Notes: generated by a model from the sequence alone, not told the origin. Positions 1 through 6,470 are shown, counted from the first letter of the stretch. The stretch: 7,362 nt of DNA from Planctomycetota bacterium (GCA_024275615.1 JAJRYU010000706.1:1-7362), one strand, 5' to 3'. Program-made: numbers and translations.

Positions 1-494
1 CCTCTCCTCAGTTCCACGTCAGAATACCTCCCTTTCTTGCAGCGCTCGATCATCTGCAGTGAGATATCGGTGGCATCGAATTGCACGTTCCAGTTGGCTA
101 GAGCAGGAAACTTGTCTTTCACCAGCATGCAAACGCTATAAGGCTCCTGGCCGCTTGATGCTGCGGCGCACCAAATCCGTAGATTCTTCGTGTCAGCATT
201 TTTCTTCATGACCTCAGGAATGACTTTTTCCTGCAGAACCTTGAATGGGGCGTTGTCCCGGAAGAAGTAGGTCTCATTGACCATGAGTTGGTCAATGACA
301 CAATCCGCCAATTCGGAGAACGGTCGTTTGATCAGATTCTGAATCAGCTCTGAAACGTCGGCGAATCCCTTCTCCACGCACATCGACTTGAGACGACTCT
401 CAATAAAGTAGTTCTTGCTGTCATCCAGAACCATGCCCGTCTTTTCGAAAATGAAACCCTTGACAGTCGCAAAGACATCTCTCGTGATCGTCAT
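1..494 (-). CDS. cheR: CheR, chemotaxis receptor glutamate methyltransferase (partial, C-terminus beyond left edge)
   Basis: SAM-dependent enzyme that methylates glutamates on the cytoplasmic part of chemoreceptors, opposing CheB. I translated this partial gene by hand because it runs off the edge: 164 codons from an ATG at 494-492. Residues 1-70 fit the N-terminal helical CheR domain. NETYFFRD at 73-80 is the family signature, with the Arg that contacts SAM and substrate. WCAAASSGQEPYS at 108-120 is the SAM-binding loop, and ATDIS at 141-145 is the acidic SAM-binding loop after the next strand. About 100-110 residues of a usual 270-280 are missing past the edge. The start lies 10 bases after the cheB stop, and its weak ribosome site (AGGA) overlaps that stop, which suggests coupled translation. 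The visible catalytic residues look intact. Family identification is secure. Confidence 0.95.
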   Translation of the reverse strand, partial: MTITRDVFATVKGFIFEKTGMVLDDSKNYFIESRLKSMCVEKGFADVSELIQNLIKRPFSELADCVIDQLMVNETYFFRDNAPFKVLQEKVIPEVMKKNADTKNLRIWCAAASSGQEPYSVCMLVKDKFPALANWNVQFDATDISLQMIERCKKGRYSDVELRR

Positions 495-504
495 GTATGT
501 AATC

Positions 505-1722
505 CTACGCTCTTGATCCCACAGGACGAGACTTGACAACCATCATGATCTCGTTGGCGATAACTTCGAGGGGCAACACTTTGTTGGCCCCACCAGCCTT
601 GACAATAGATCCCGGCATGCCCCAAACGACACTCGTTGCTTCATCTTGTGCGATGACTTGGCCGCCGCGCTGGCTAACGAGAAGTGAGCCTTGGGTGGCG
701 TCACACCCCATGCCAGTCAGAACAACAGACAGGACCCTCCCGCCGTATACGTCGACGACGCTTCGGAGCATTGGGTCGGCAGCAGGCCTACAGAAGTTCT
801 CAGGCTCTCCTTGACTCGGAAGTGCAATGATAGCGGCTCTTTTTCTCTGAATGAGCAAATGATGATCCCCGGTAGGGAAGTACATCTTCCCCGGCACCAG
901 GGGCAGGGGCCGGTCGACTTCCACCGCTGTCAGTGGGCACTCTCGCCCAAATCGATCGACTAGCTTCTTGGCAAAATTGGCAGGGATGTGTTGGGTCACA
1001 ACGATGGGGATATTGAAGCTTGCGGGAAGCGCTTGAAGCACCTTGAGCAAAGCGTTCGGGCCACCTGTTGAAGCTGAAATAGCGACGATGTCAGCACCGT
1101 CCCAGGTGCTCTTCATCGATCTTTCCCCATGTGTTCTCGCCGCCATTGGTGTGGACGTACGGGCTCGTGACGTCGCCGAGTCTGAATCCTTGAGCTGCAC
1201 AGGCACCTCTTGGGGCTTGGCTGATCGCAGTTTCTTGGCTGCCGGGGCCGGCCTGTTGCCACGAATCGACGATCTTCTCATGCCGGCACCGGAGCCCCTC
1301 GAACTGGCTTCAGACTGGCCATAAAGAGCTTTGATCTTGGGAATGAGTTCTCTGCCGATCGAAGCGAGAGTGTCTACGACGTTTTCACTTCCTGTCGGCT
1401 TGCATAGACAATCGTTGGCACCAAGCGTAAGAGCTTCAAAAGTCTCCCTGGCCCCTTTTTCGGTCAAGCTCGAGAACATGATGACAGGGAGAGTCGGCCA
1501 GCGTTTGCGAATCTCAGGAAGTGCTTCAAGCCCACTCATGACTGGCATTTCTATGTCAAGAATCACCACATCCGGTTTCAGCTTGTCAATTCTATCCAGA
1601 CCTTCTTGACCATTCCCAGCCACACCACAGACTTGAAGTTCCTTGTCGGAAAACAAGACAGAGCGCAGCAAGTTTCGCATGGCAATGGAGTCATCAATGA
1701 GTAAGACCTTAATTGCTGACAT
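505..1722 (-). CDS. cheB: CheB, response-regulator receptor methylesterase/deamidase
   Basis: Removes methyl groups from (and deamidates) chemoreceptor glutamates, giving adaptation; activated by phosphate from CheA. Residues 1-125 are a receiver domain with acidic pair D10/D11, phospho-acceptor D56 (in VVILDIEMP), S84 and K108. Residues 209-398 are the methylesterase domain with the Ser-His-Asp triad: S218 (in ISASTGGP), H245 (in TQHIP) and D341 (in LTGMGCD). The linker, about 133-208, is long, basic and rich in Ser, Arg and Ala, and makes the protein (405 aa) longer than the roughly 350-aa E. coli type. The ATG at 1722 follows an in-frame TGA six codons earlier and has AGGAAG about 13 bases upstream, so the start is well bounded. 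It sits 97 bases after cheW and just before cheR. Both active centres look functional. Confidence 0.97.
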   Translation of the reverse strand: MSAIKVLLIDDSIAMRNLLRSVLFSDKELQVCGVAGNGQEGLDRIDKLKPDVVILDIEMPVMSGLEALPEIRKRWPTLPVIMFSSLTEKGARETFEALTLGANDCLCKPTGSENVVDTLASIGRELIPKIKALYGQSEASSRGSGAGMRRSSIRGNRPAPAAKKLRSAKPQEVPVQLKDSDSATSRARTSTPMAARTHGERSMKSTWDGADIVAISASTGGPNALLKVLQALPASFNIPIVVTQHIPANFAKKLVDRFGRECPLTAVEVDRPLPLVPGKMYFPTGDHHLLIQRKRAAIIALPSQGEPENFCRPAADPMLRSVVDVYGGRVLSVVLTGMGCDATQGSLLVSQRGGQVIAQDEATSVVWGMPGSIVKAGGANKVLPLEVIANEIMMVVKSRPVGSRA

Positions 1723-1819
1723 GAGTGAGATTCAACTTCCTGTCCACCTCGGACCTAACCAATTCCATTGACTCGACGTTGCTGTGGGCCTGGATCTTCA
1801 TGCCAACACTTCGTTCGCA
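1723..1819 (-). other. 97-base cheW-cheB intercistronic gap
   Basis: This is the longest gap inside the operon. On the minus strand the cheW stop overlaps an ATG (TAATG, 1822-1818) that opens a 21-codon frame ending at 1755. A second ATG at 1801 opens a longer frame running into cheB out of phase. Neither has a good ribosome-binding site or recognisable composition. The only clear signal is the cheB ribosome site AGGAAG near the end. I see no terminator hairpin with a T-run. Confidence 0.4.
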
Positions 1820-2248
1820 TTAGTCAATGCTCGCGGCTTTGTCTTTGTCCAAAACCAAGAGTAACTCACCATCCAATTTATAGGTGCCAATAATGAGCTC
1901 CCGCATCTCTGGATCCAGAGTTTCCGGCGGCTTTTCAAAATCCTCGGCTACAACCTCGACAACGTCACCAATTTGATCGACGAGCAGACTGAAGAACTCG
2001 CCATCGGTACGAACAACGACGTTCATCGGCTCACCGGATTCACGAGCGGGACGCTGTAGTCGCTGGCGCAAGTCTAATGTGGTGACGATCTCTCCGCGCA
2101 AGTTCATAAGACCACTAACCACATCTGGGGCGCATGGCACAGGAGTCGACTCGTGGAACAGGATGACTTCTTGGACGTCAAGGACATCAACACCAAGAAG
2201 CAGGTCATCGACCTTGAAAGAGCAAAGTTGTTTCTTTTCACTTGTCAT
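1820..2248 (-). CDS. cheW: CheW, receptor-kinase coupling protein
   Basis: Cytoplasmic scaffold that bridges chemoreceptors and the regulatory domain of CheA. The 142 residues form one CheW domain of near-minimal length. Residues 4-34 give the first strands (FKVDDLLLGVDVLDVQEVI). GLMNLRGEIVTTLDLR at 46-61 carries the hallmark Asn-Leu-Arg-Gly turn (49-52). FSLLVDQIGDVVEV at 86-99 is the second conserved strand-turn-strand, and IGTYKLDGELLLVLD at 120-134 is the C-terminal strand pair. The ATG starts two bases after the cheA stop, with TGAGG about eight bases upstream inside the cheA end, so translation is probably coupled to cheA. Nothing is missing. Receptor partners are not encoded in the window. 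Confidence 0.96.
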   Translation of the reverse strand: MTSEKKQLCSFKVDDLLLGVDVLDVQEVILFHESTPVPCAPDVVSGLMNLRGEIVTTLDLRQRLQRPARESGEPMNVVVRTDGEFFSLLVDQIGDVVEVVAEDFEKPPETLDPEMRELIIGTYKLDGELLLVLDKDKAASID

Positions 2249-2250
2249 GC

Positions 2251-4593
2251 TCAGACCTCACACAGATCGAGATTAGGTTGCAAGAGACTCGGTGCCAACA
2301 TCTCGACGATCTCCGCGAGATCAAGCAATTCAGTAACTTGATCATTGACTACGATTGCTCCTTGAACTCCCGGGCGTTTGCAGCCCTCGTCCAGGTCAAT
2401 CTGGACATCAAGGACATCAATAATGCGATCAACCACAAGCCCCACACTTTGGCCAGCAATCTCGTAGACAACGAGATAGACGGTGTCAGATTCATCTTCG
2501 TGCTCGGGGTAGCCACCATAGGCACACCCGATGGCATCAGCGACTTTGAAGAGAGGCATGATACCACCGCGATATTGCAGAACTTCTTGAGTTCCTGTCG
2601 CTTCAATGTCCGACTTGAGAGTCTCTTCGATGCGAGCCACTTCATGAAGTTGCATGGCAAGAGGCGTAGCACAGCTTGTCTCTGCCACCAGAATAGATAC
2701 AGGCTTAGCCCCAACTTCCTCAACACTCGTAGGACGATTCGCCGCGGCGGATTCGCGAACATCTTTCAGGACACCAGCGTGGCGAGCAAGCCCGGTAACA
2801 TCAAGAATGAGCGAGACCTGGCCATCTCCTAGAATTGTCGCGCCGGCATACTGAGGCATACCGCTGAGCTGTTTGCTGAGCGGTTTCACGACAATCTCAA
2901 TACTGTCTCTCACTTCACCGACGACAAGACCGAACAGACATTCTTCAGCCTTGAGAACAACAATATTGACCACGTCACGTTCGACGAATTTGCCAATCTT
3001 GAGCTGTTCGTCCAGGTAGACGAGAGGTAACAGGTCCCCCCGCAGTCGATAGACCGGGGTCGAATGAACATTCTCGATGGCAGCGGTTGAAACGTCCTTC
3101 TCAAGACGAACAAGCTCAACCAAGCTGGCTTGAGGAATAGCAAAGCAATGGCTCGACTCGCCAACCATGAGGGCTGGAATGATCGCCAGAGTCAATGGGA
3201 TCTTGATCTTGAATGTCGTTCCTACTCCCCGTTCGGAGAGAATATCGATCGTACCACCAATCTTCTCAATATTGGTCTTGACGACATCCATCCCGACACC
3301 GCGGCCCGAGACATTTGTGACTTTCGCCGCTGTTGAAAATCCAGGATGGAAGATGAGCTTGAACAACTCACCGTCGGAGATGCGCTCCAACTTGGCCTCG
3401 TCCATCAATTCCAAAGACCGTGCCTTTTTCTTGAGGGCTTCGGCATTTAGACCAGCACCGTCGTCCTTGATTTCGATATTGACCTGGCCACCTTCGTGAA
3501 ATGCACGGAGGATAAGCAACCCTTCCTCGTCTTTGCCGGCGATAAGTCGCTCTTCGGGTGATTCAATCCCATGGTCCACAGCGTTCCGTACGATGTGAGT
3601 AAGAGGGTCTTTGATTGCCTCAATAATTGTTCGGTCGACTTCCGTCTCTGATCCTTCAATGAGGATGCGCGCCTTCTTACTGCAACTGAGAGACAGATCG
3701 CGAACGATCCGGGGAAACTTGTTGCAAACAGTACCAATCGCTTGCATACGGGTCTTCATGACACTTTCTTGAAGCTCCGAGGTTATCAAGTTAAGGCGCT
3801 GTGAGGCATTTGACATGACTGAGTCGGTGGCGCTGTTGTCAACTTGCAAGATCTGATTTCGTGCGAGGACAAGTTCGCCGACTAGATTCATCAGCGAATC
3901 AAGAAGATTGACATCGACTCTAATGCTCCCCGATGAAGCTTGTTTTTTGGGCTTCGGCGCGGCTGACTTGGCTTCAGTTTTCTTGGGAGTTTCTTCTTCA
4001 ACGACCTTGGCCTTGACGACGCGCTCGGTGTCGCCGGCGTTCAAATCGGGTGTTGCAGATGTGCCGAGTTGACTCGCTGATTCTCTTTGGATTTCAACCG
4101 AGTCGTCCCCGCCTTCGTCGAGTTCTACCTCACCACTTTCTTCAGGATTCGTAACGACAATTGATGAAGATTCGCTTTCACCGTTCTTCCCTGCCGCCTC
4201 AGGGGTACCGCTCTCGGGATCGTCGTTGAGCGCTTTGAGAGTTGCCACCAAATCGGTGGTATCACTGTCGCCCTCTTGCTCGGTATCGGCAATACTCTGA
4301 AGGATCTCCCGAGTCGCGTCGCCGAGACGTAGGAGTGCGGTAACTATGGATTCAGTCACTTCAGCTTCACCTGCTCTAACCTTACTCAGAAGGTTTTCGC
4401 CAATGTGAGTGAGTTGCTCGAGTTTCTTGAAGCCAAGAAAACCGCACGTACCCTTGATCGTGTGAACAGTTCGGAAGATTCCCGGAATGCAATCGAGATT
4501 GCTGGGATCTTGCTCGAGGTCGACCAAGTCGGAGTCCAGTTGGTCAAGACCTTCAAAGCTCTCAACCAGGAAATCCTGAATGATCTCATCCAT
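2251..4593 (-). CDS. cheA: CheA, chemotaxis histidine kinase with two C-terminal CheW-like domains
   Basis: Receptor-coupled kinase that autophosphorylates and passes phosphate to CheY and CheB. Domains in order: phosphotransfer domain 1-122 with phospho-acceptor H44 (in RTVHTIKGTCGFLG); a low-complexity linker 123-222, acidic then Lys/Ala/Pro-rich; dimerisation helices about 224-290 (VNLLDSLMNLVGELVLARNQ at 228-247); an ATPase domain with N-box N337 (in HIVRNAVDHGIE), DDGAG 377-381, FHPGFST 415-421, GRGVGMDVV 430-438 and GVGTTF 456-461; then two CheW-like domains, about 472-605 and 630-770. Both have an RG-x3-PL turn (RGDLLPL 518-524, RGGIMPL 675-681) and a related strand (FGLVVGEVRDSIEIV; VGLVVDRIIDVLDVQ). 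No P2 (CheY/CheB-docking) domain is evident between phosphotransfer and dimerisation regions. Ribosome site AAGGAA lies about ten bases before the ATG. Catalytic motifs are intact. The second CheW-like domain and missing P2 are the oddities. Confidence 0.96.
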   Translation of the reverse strand: MDEIIQDFLVESFEGLDQLDSDLVDLEQDPSNLDCIPGIFRTVHTIKGTCGFLGFKKLEQLTHIGENLLSKVRAGEAEVTESIVTALLRLGDATREILQSIADTEQEGDSDTTDLVATLKALNDDPESGTPEAAGKNGESESSSIVVTNPEESGEVELDEGGDDSVEIQRESASQLGTSATPDLNAGDTERVVKAKVVEEETPKKTEAKSAAPKPKKQASSGSIRVDVNLLDSLMNLVGELVLARNQILQVDNSATDSVMSNASQRLNLITSELQESVMKTRMQAIGTVCNKFPRIVRDLSLSCSKKARILIEGSETEVDRTIIEAIKDPLTHIVRNAVDHGIESPEERLIAGKDEEGLLILRAFHEGGQVNIEIKDDGAGLNAEALKKKARSLELMDEAKLERISDGELFKLIFHPGFSTAAKVTNVSGRGVGMDVVKTNIEKIGGTIDILSERGVGTTFKIKIPLTLAIIPALMVGESSHCFAIPQASLVELVRLEKDVSTAAIENVHSTPVYRLRGDLLPLVYLDEQLKIGKFVERDVVNIVVLKAEECLFGLVVGEVRDSIEIVVKPLSKQLSGMPQYAGATILGDGQVSLILDVTGLARHAGVLKDVRESAAANRPTSVEEVGAKPVSILVAETSCATPLAMQLHEVARIEETLKSDIEATGTQEVLQYRGGIMPLFKVADAIGCAYGGYPEHEDESDTVYLVVYEIAGQSVGLVVDRIIDVLDVQIDLDEGCKRPGVQGAIVVNDQVTELLDLAEIVEMLAPSLLQPNLDLCEV

Positions 4594-4664
4594 TGTCTAT
4601 TTTTCCTTGCTCCAATTCCTCTACGACTCGTGACCAGTAACTCGTGGAGCTATGAGTTCCGGTT

Positions 4665-5057
4665 CTATGCGCAGCTTTGTGACACTGCGTGGAACGTCTC
4701 TAGGAGACGTTCTTTGACTTCAGGCTGAAGAAACCCCATCTCAACGAGTAGCTCGCCAAGCTTTGGACGCGTGCGGCGTTGTGCCTCGAGAAGAAACACA
4801 ACATCGATCGCCAAGAGTTTCCCGCCTTGGACAGCGCATTCTTCGAATGAGCTGCCCAAATCACTTCCTAAGGTGGCCGCAATCTCGGCTACCTCTTTCA
4901 TCGTCAACAACTCGTCATTGACCGCGAGCTGCGCCATCGACCGCTGTCGATCTTGCTGCTCTCTGAGTACGGCAACCAACTGAGTTTGCGAAATCTGTCC
5001 CGAATTCAGGAGGAAATCACCGAAACGCATTGGTCTTAGGGTCCGCGATCGAGTCAC
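4665..5057 (-). CDS. Small protein of four MshEN-like repeats, unknown role in the chemotaxis operon
   Basis: Function unknown. Residues 11-34 match the 24-residue MshEN-type motif: R-[L/F]-G at the start, Gly at position 10, hydrophobics at 12, 17 and 21, and Gln at 24. The protein appears to be four such units in tandem, at residues 11-34, 40-63, 70-93 and 99-122, stepped by 29-30 residues. Unit 1 is closest to consensus. Unit 4 keeps the Gly residues but has Lys for Arg and Phe for Gln; units 2 and 3 are degenerate. MshEN modules in pilus and secretion ATPases bind c-di-GMP, but here no ATPase follows. No signal peptide or membrane helix is visible. The start is uncertain: GTG at 5057 overlaps the previous stop (GTGA), while ATG at 5030 (residue 10, giving MRFGDFLL) fits the motif better. 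Neither has a well-spaced ribosome site. Confidence 0.75.
   Translation of the reverse strand: MTRSRTLRPMRFGDFLLNSGQISQTQLVAVLREQQDRQRSMAQLAVNDELLTMKEVAEIAATLGSDLGSSFEECAVQGGKLLAIDVVFLLEAQRRTRPKLGELLVEMGFLQPEVKERLLETFHAVSQSCA
4692..5027 (-). repeat. Four degenerate 24-codon motifs encoded in tandem
   Basis: Protein-level repeats lie at 5027-4956, 4940-4869, 4850-4779 and 4763-4692. Aligned by position, all four have hydrophobic residues at 12, 17 and 21. Gly at position 10 is kept in units 1, 3 and 4 (Glu in unit 2). Gln at 24 is kept in units 1 and 3. The nucleotide sequences are not obviously repetitive, so the duplications are old or the similarity is structural only. Confidence 0.5.
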
Positions 5058-5536
5058 CTCGAAATGACTTGGACGCGTCCTTCACCACACAAAAACTTGC
5101 CGGAGTATTCGGTCTTCTTTTCCGATGACGCAATCCAATCGTGGCCTTCTTCACTCACTATGGCTGCAACATCGCGAGCTGGCTTCGAACGTACGTGGGG
5201 ATTCCCCTCGATCGTGTTCATCGTGACGGTAACGTTGTTGAAAACCTCAGAGACGGCATCGATCACCAAGTTGGTTGGGTCTTTTTCGTCAATTTGATCT
5301 TCTAAGCCACCCACAGGTAACATCATCAACTGGCCACCCAGAGAAACTGTTGCTGTAAGGTCCGCCAAGATGACTCCCACGACCTCGTCAGCATCATCGA
5401 CCAATATCGAGCCATAGGACTTACCCAGGCTGTCAAGTGATTCTCCGCCCTCGGTACAAGAAACATCAACGCCCTCGCCAAGAAGCATCTCTAAGAGAGA
5501 ACCAAGTGAAGCGGCGTCTGGTGATGTCAAAGCCAT
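5054..5536 (-). CDS. CheX/CheC-like protein, possible CheY-P phosphatase
   Basis: CheC, CheX and FliY dephosphorylate CheY-P. Their active-site helix carries [D/S]-x3-E-x2-N. Here D93, E97 and N100 (in IDAVSEVFNN) fit that pattern. The layout also fits CheX: a beta-hairpin region with small hydrophobic strands at 42-75 (GSILVDD, VVGVILADL, ATVSLGGQLMML), a short acidic loop, the candidate helix, then C-terminal strands. Length (160 aa) is close to CheX, and there is a single motif rather than the two of CheC. The trailing Pro expected about 23 residues after the Asn is not in register (P113 and P119 are near). The ATG at 5536 has AAAGGG about eight bases upstream. It lies 34 bases after cheY and overlaps the next gene by 4 bases. 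Position beside cheY, with no cheZ or cheC seen, supports the role, but similarity is weak. It could instead be an unrelated small scaffold protein. Confidence 0.55.
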   Translation of the reverse strand: MALTSPDAASLGSLLEMLLGEGVDVSCTEGGESLDSLGKSYGSILVDDADEVVGVILADLTATVSLGGQLMMLPVGGLEDQIDEKDPTNLVIDAVSEVFNNVTVTMNTIEGNPHVRSKPARDVAAIVSEEGHDWIASSEKKTEYSGKFLCGEGRVQVISR

Positions 5537-5570
5537 GTGAATACCCTTTTCTTTTGTTGTTCAAGTCAAT

Positions 5571-5936
5571 CTATTGTTCGAGGAAACCACCGATTTTCTC
5601 GGCCATTTCTTGCGGTGTAAACGGTTTGGGGAGTAGAAAGTTCGCACCGGTCTCAAGGGCGAGTTGGCGCATTTCAGGCGTTTGCTCAGTAGTAATGAAA
5701 CCAAATGGCGTGTTGTCGCCCTTGGCGCGAAGCGCCTCAAGGAACTGAATCCCGGTCATTTCGGGCATGTTCCAATCGCTCAAGATCAAGTCGAGAGATT
5801 CACTTTCGGTCGAATCTAAGCCCAACTTCCCGTTTTCAGCTTCGACGACCTCATGATCTTCAAATCCGGCTTGCCTCAAGGTCCTTTGAACGATGCGCCT
5901 CATGGCCATCGAATCGTCGCAAATCAAAATCTTCAT
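5571..5936 (-). CDS. cheY: CheY-like single-domain response regulator
   Basis: Stand-alone receiver that carries the phosphoryl signal from CheA to an output such as the flagellar switch. With the start used here (121 aa) all active-site residues are present: acidic pair D7/D8 (in LICDDSMAMRRIV), phospho-acceptor D54 (in LILSDWNMP), T82 (in FGFITTEQT) and K104 followed by P105 (in LLPKPF). The length is that of a bare receiver with no output domain. An upstream in-frame ATG at 5963 would add nine residues (MNLQSQEYS), but the ATG at 5936 has a strong AGGAG six bases before it and begins at the usual MKILICDD, so 5936 is preferred. It is the first gene of the operon as visible. The position of E. 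coli Tyr106 appears to be Leu (L101), so switch details may differ. Confidence 0.92.
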   Translation of the reverse strand: MKILICDDSMAMRRIVQRTLRQAGFEDHEVVEAENGKLGLDSTESESLDLILSDWNMPEMTGIQFLEALRAKGDNTPFGFITTEQTPEMRQLALETGANFLLPKPFTPQEMAEKIGGFLEQ

Positions 5937-5942
5937 CGAGTA

Positions 5943-5947
5943 CTCCT
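5943..5947 (-). promoter_or_regulatory. Ribosome-binding site that fixes the cheY start
   Basis: AGGAG on the minus strand, six bases before the ATG at 5936. The alternative ATG at 5963 has no comparable site, so the shorter CheY is favoured. Confidence 0.8.
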
Positions 5948-6123
5948 GTGATTGCAAATTCATTCACGAAGACTTGATCGGAGTTTGAGCCAGAATGACT
6001 AAAGGAAAATGGGGGTAATCATGACAGAAGATAGGCTAATTCAAATTCCAACTGGAAAAGTGGGCGAGAGACCATGAGGTCAGGCGCTGTGCGGTCGTTG
6101 ATGGCCGCAAGGTGGTGAAGAGT

Positions 6124-6149
6124 GCGGGGTTAGAGTGTCCCCTATCCGC
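6124..6149. repeat. Imperfect GC-rich hairpin, REP-like
   Basis: On the plus strand GCGG (6124-6127) can pair with CCGC (6146-6149), and GG (6128-6129) with CC (6139-6140). A competing pairing is GGGG (6126-6129) with CCCC (6139-6142) around a nine-base loop. The bulged stem resembles REP-type hairpins associated with IS200-like (RAYT) transposases. No transposase is present, so that link is inference. Confidence 0.35.
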
Positions 6150-6209
6150 TCATCGAATTCCCATGTAGGCGTGTAATGGACCTTCTCTCAGCATAGTTCC
6201 CAGACATTG

Positions 6210-6470
6210 TTAGCTATGATCTTCAAGAAGCTTATGACTATCAGCGGCACATAGATTGAGGGCGTATACTTTCTTCAGGTCGGCAATAACCTGCAGAGAT
6301 TTTTCGCCAAACGGAAGTTCTCCCTCAAAACAATGAAGAACAATACCTTCGATCAGGTCCCCTAAACTCATGTCATGAAACTCCGCCAGTCCTTTCAGCA
6401 CTTTGACGATTCTTCGTTCGATCCGCATCCCTGTTTGGACACGCTCCACCCTATGGTGTTCCTCAGTCAT
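6210..6470 (-). CDS. Small ribbon-helix-helix-like protein, possible DNA-binding regulator
   Basis: Specific function unknown. The 86 residues follow a ribbon-helix-helix plan: a short strand at about 10-18 (RVQTGMRIE), helix A at 19-33 (RRIVKVLKGLAEFHD) and, after a tight turn, helix B at 35-48 (SLGDLIEGIVLHCF). A basic-acidic C-terminal helix follows (about 55-70). Such folds are common in small, often self-repressing DNA-binding proteins and in antitoxins. The start is set by AAGGAG six bases before the ATG at 6470; the longer frame reaches only to a TTG at 6542 that lies in the candidate promoter. Paired inverted repeats just upstream fit autoregulation. No toxin partner is adjacent. It is transcribed toward cheY but 273 bases away, so a link to chemotaxis is not shown. 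It could also be a non-DNA-binding conserved protein. Confidence 0.7.
   Translation of the reverse strand: MTEEHHRVERVQTGMRIERRIVKVLKGLAEFHDMSLGDLIEGIVLHCFEGELPFGEKSLQVIADLKKVYALNLCAADSHKLLEDHS

Larger units (their letters stand above)
5937..6209. other. 273-base intergenic region upstream of cheY
   Basis: It separates the small ribbon-helix-helix-like gene from cheY, both on the minus strand. It must contain the operon promoter unless the two are cotranscribed. I did not find a convincing sigma-70, sigma-28 or sigma-54 promoter by eye; the best TTGA-type hexamers lack a matching -10. It holds the GGGG/CCCC hairpin (6124-6149), a six-pair hairpin at 6091-6108 (GCGGTC/GGCCGC, one G-T pair) and an A/T-rich stretch near 6001-6060. 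No T-run follows either hairpin, so neither is a standard terminator. Confidence 0.5.

Noticed and set aside
1576..1801. Minus-strand frame opening at the ATG at 1801
   Set aside because: Its first 26 codons look protein-like, but the rest is an out-of-phase reading of cheB and there is no good ribosome site.
1755..1820. 21-codon frame starting in the cheW stop (TAATG)
   Set aside because: No ribosome site or meaningful composition; probably chance, though it could help carry ribosomes toward cheB.
2166..2425. Near-identical 18-base strings (gacRtcaaggacatcaaY) in cheW (about 2175) and the cheA end (about 2404)
   Set aside because: They encode similar Asp-Val-Leu-Asp-Val stretches but at non-equivalent positions of the CheW fold, so they are likely coincidence rather than gene conversion.
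2242..2832. 196-codon plus-strand frame across the cheA 3' end
   Set aside because: Lies antisense to the well-supported CheW-like domain of CheA; no recognisable domain.
5937..5963. Longer CheY start at 5963
   Set aside because: The downstream ATG at 5936 has a strong AGGAG and begins at the conserved N-terminus of the receiver.
6091..6108. GCGGTC/GGCCGC hairpin as a terminator
   Set aside because: Short stem with a G-T pair and no T-run on either strand.
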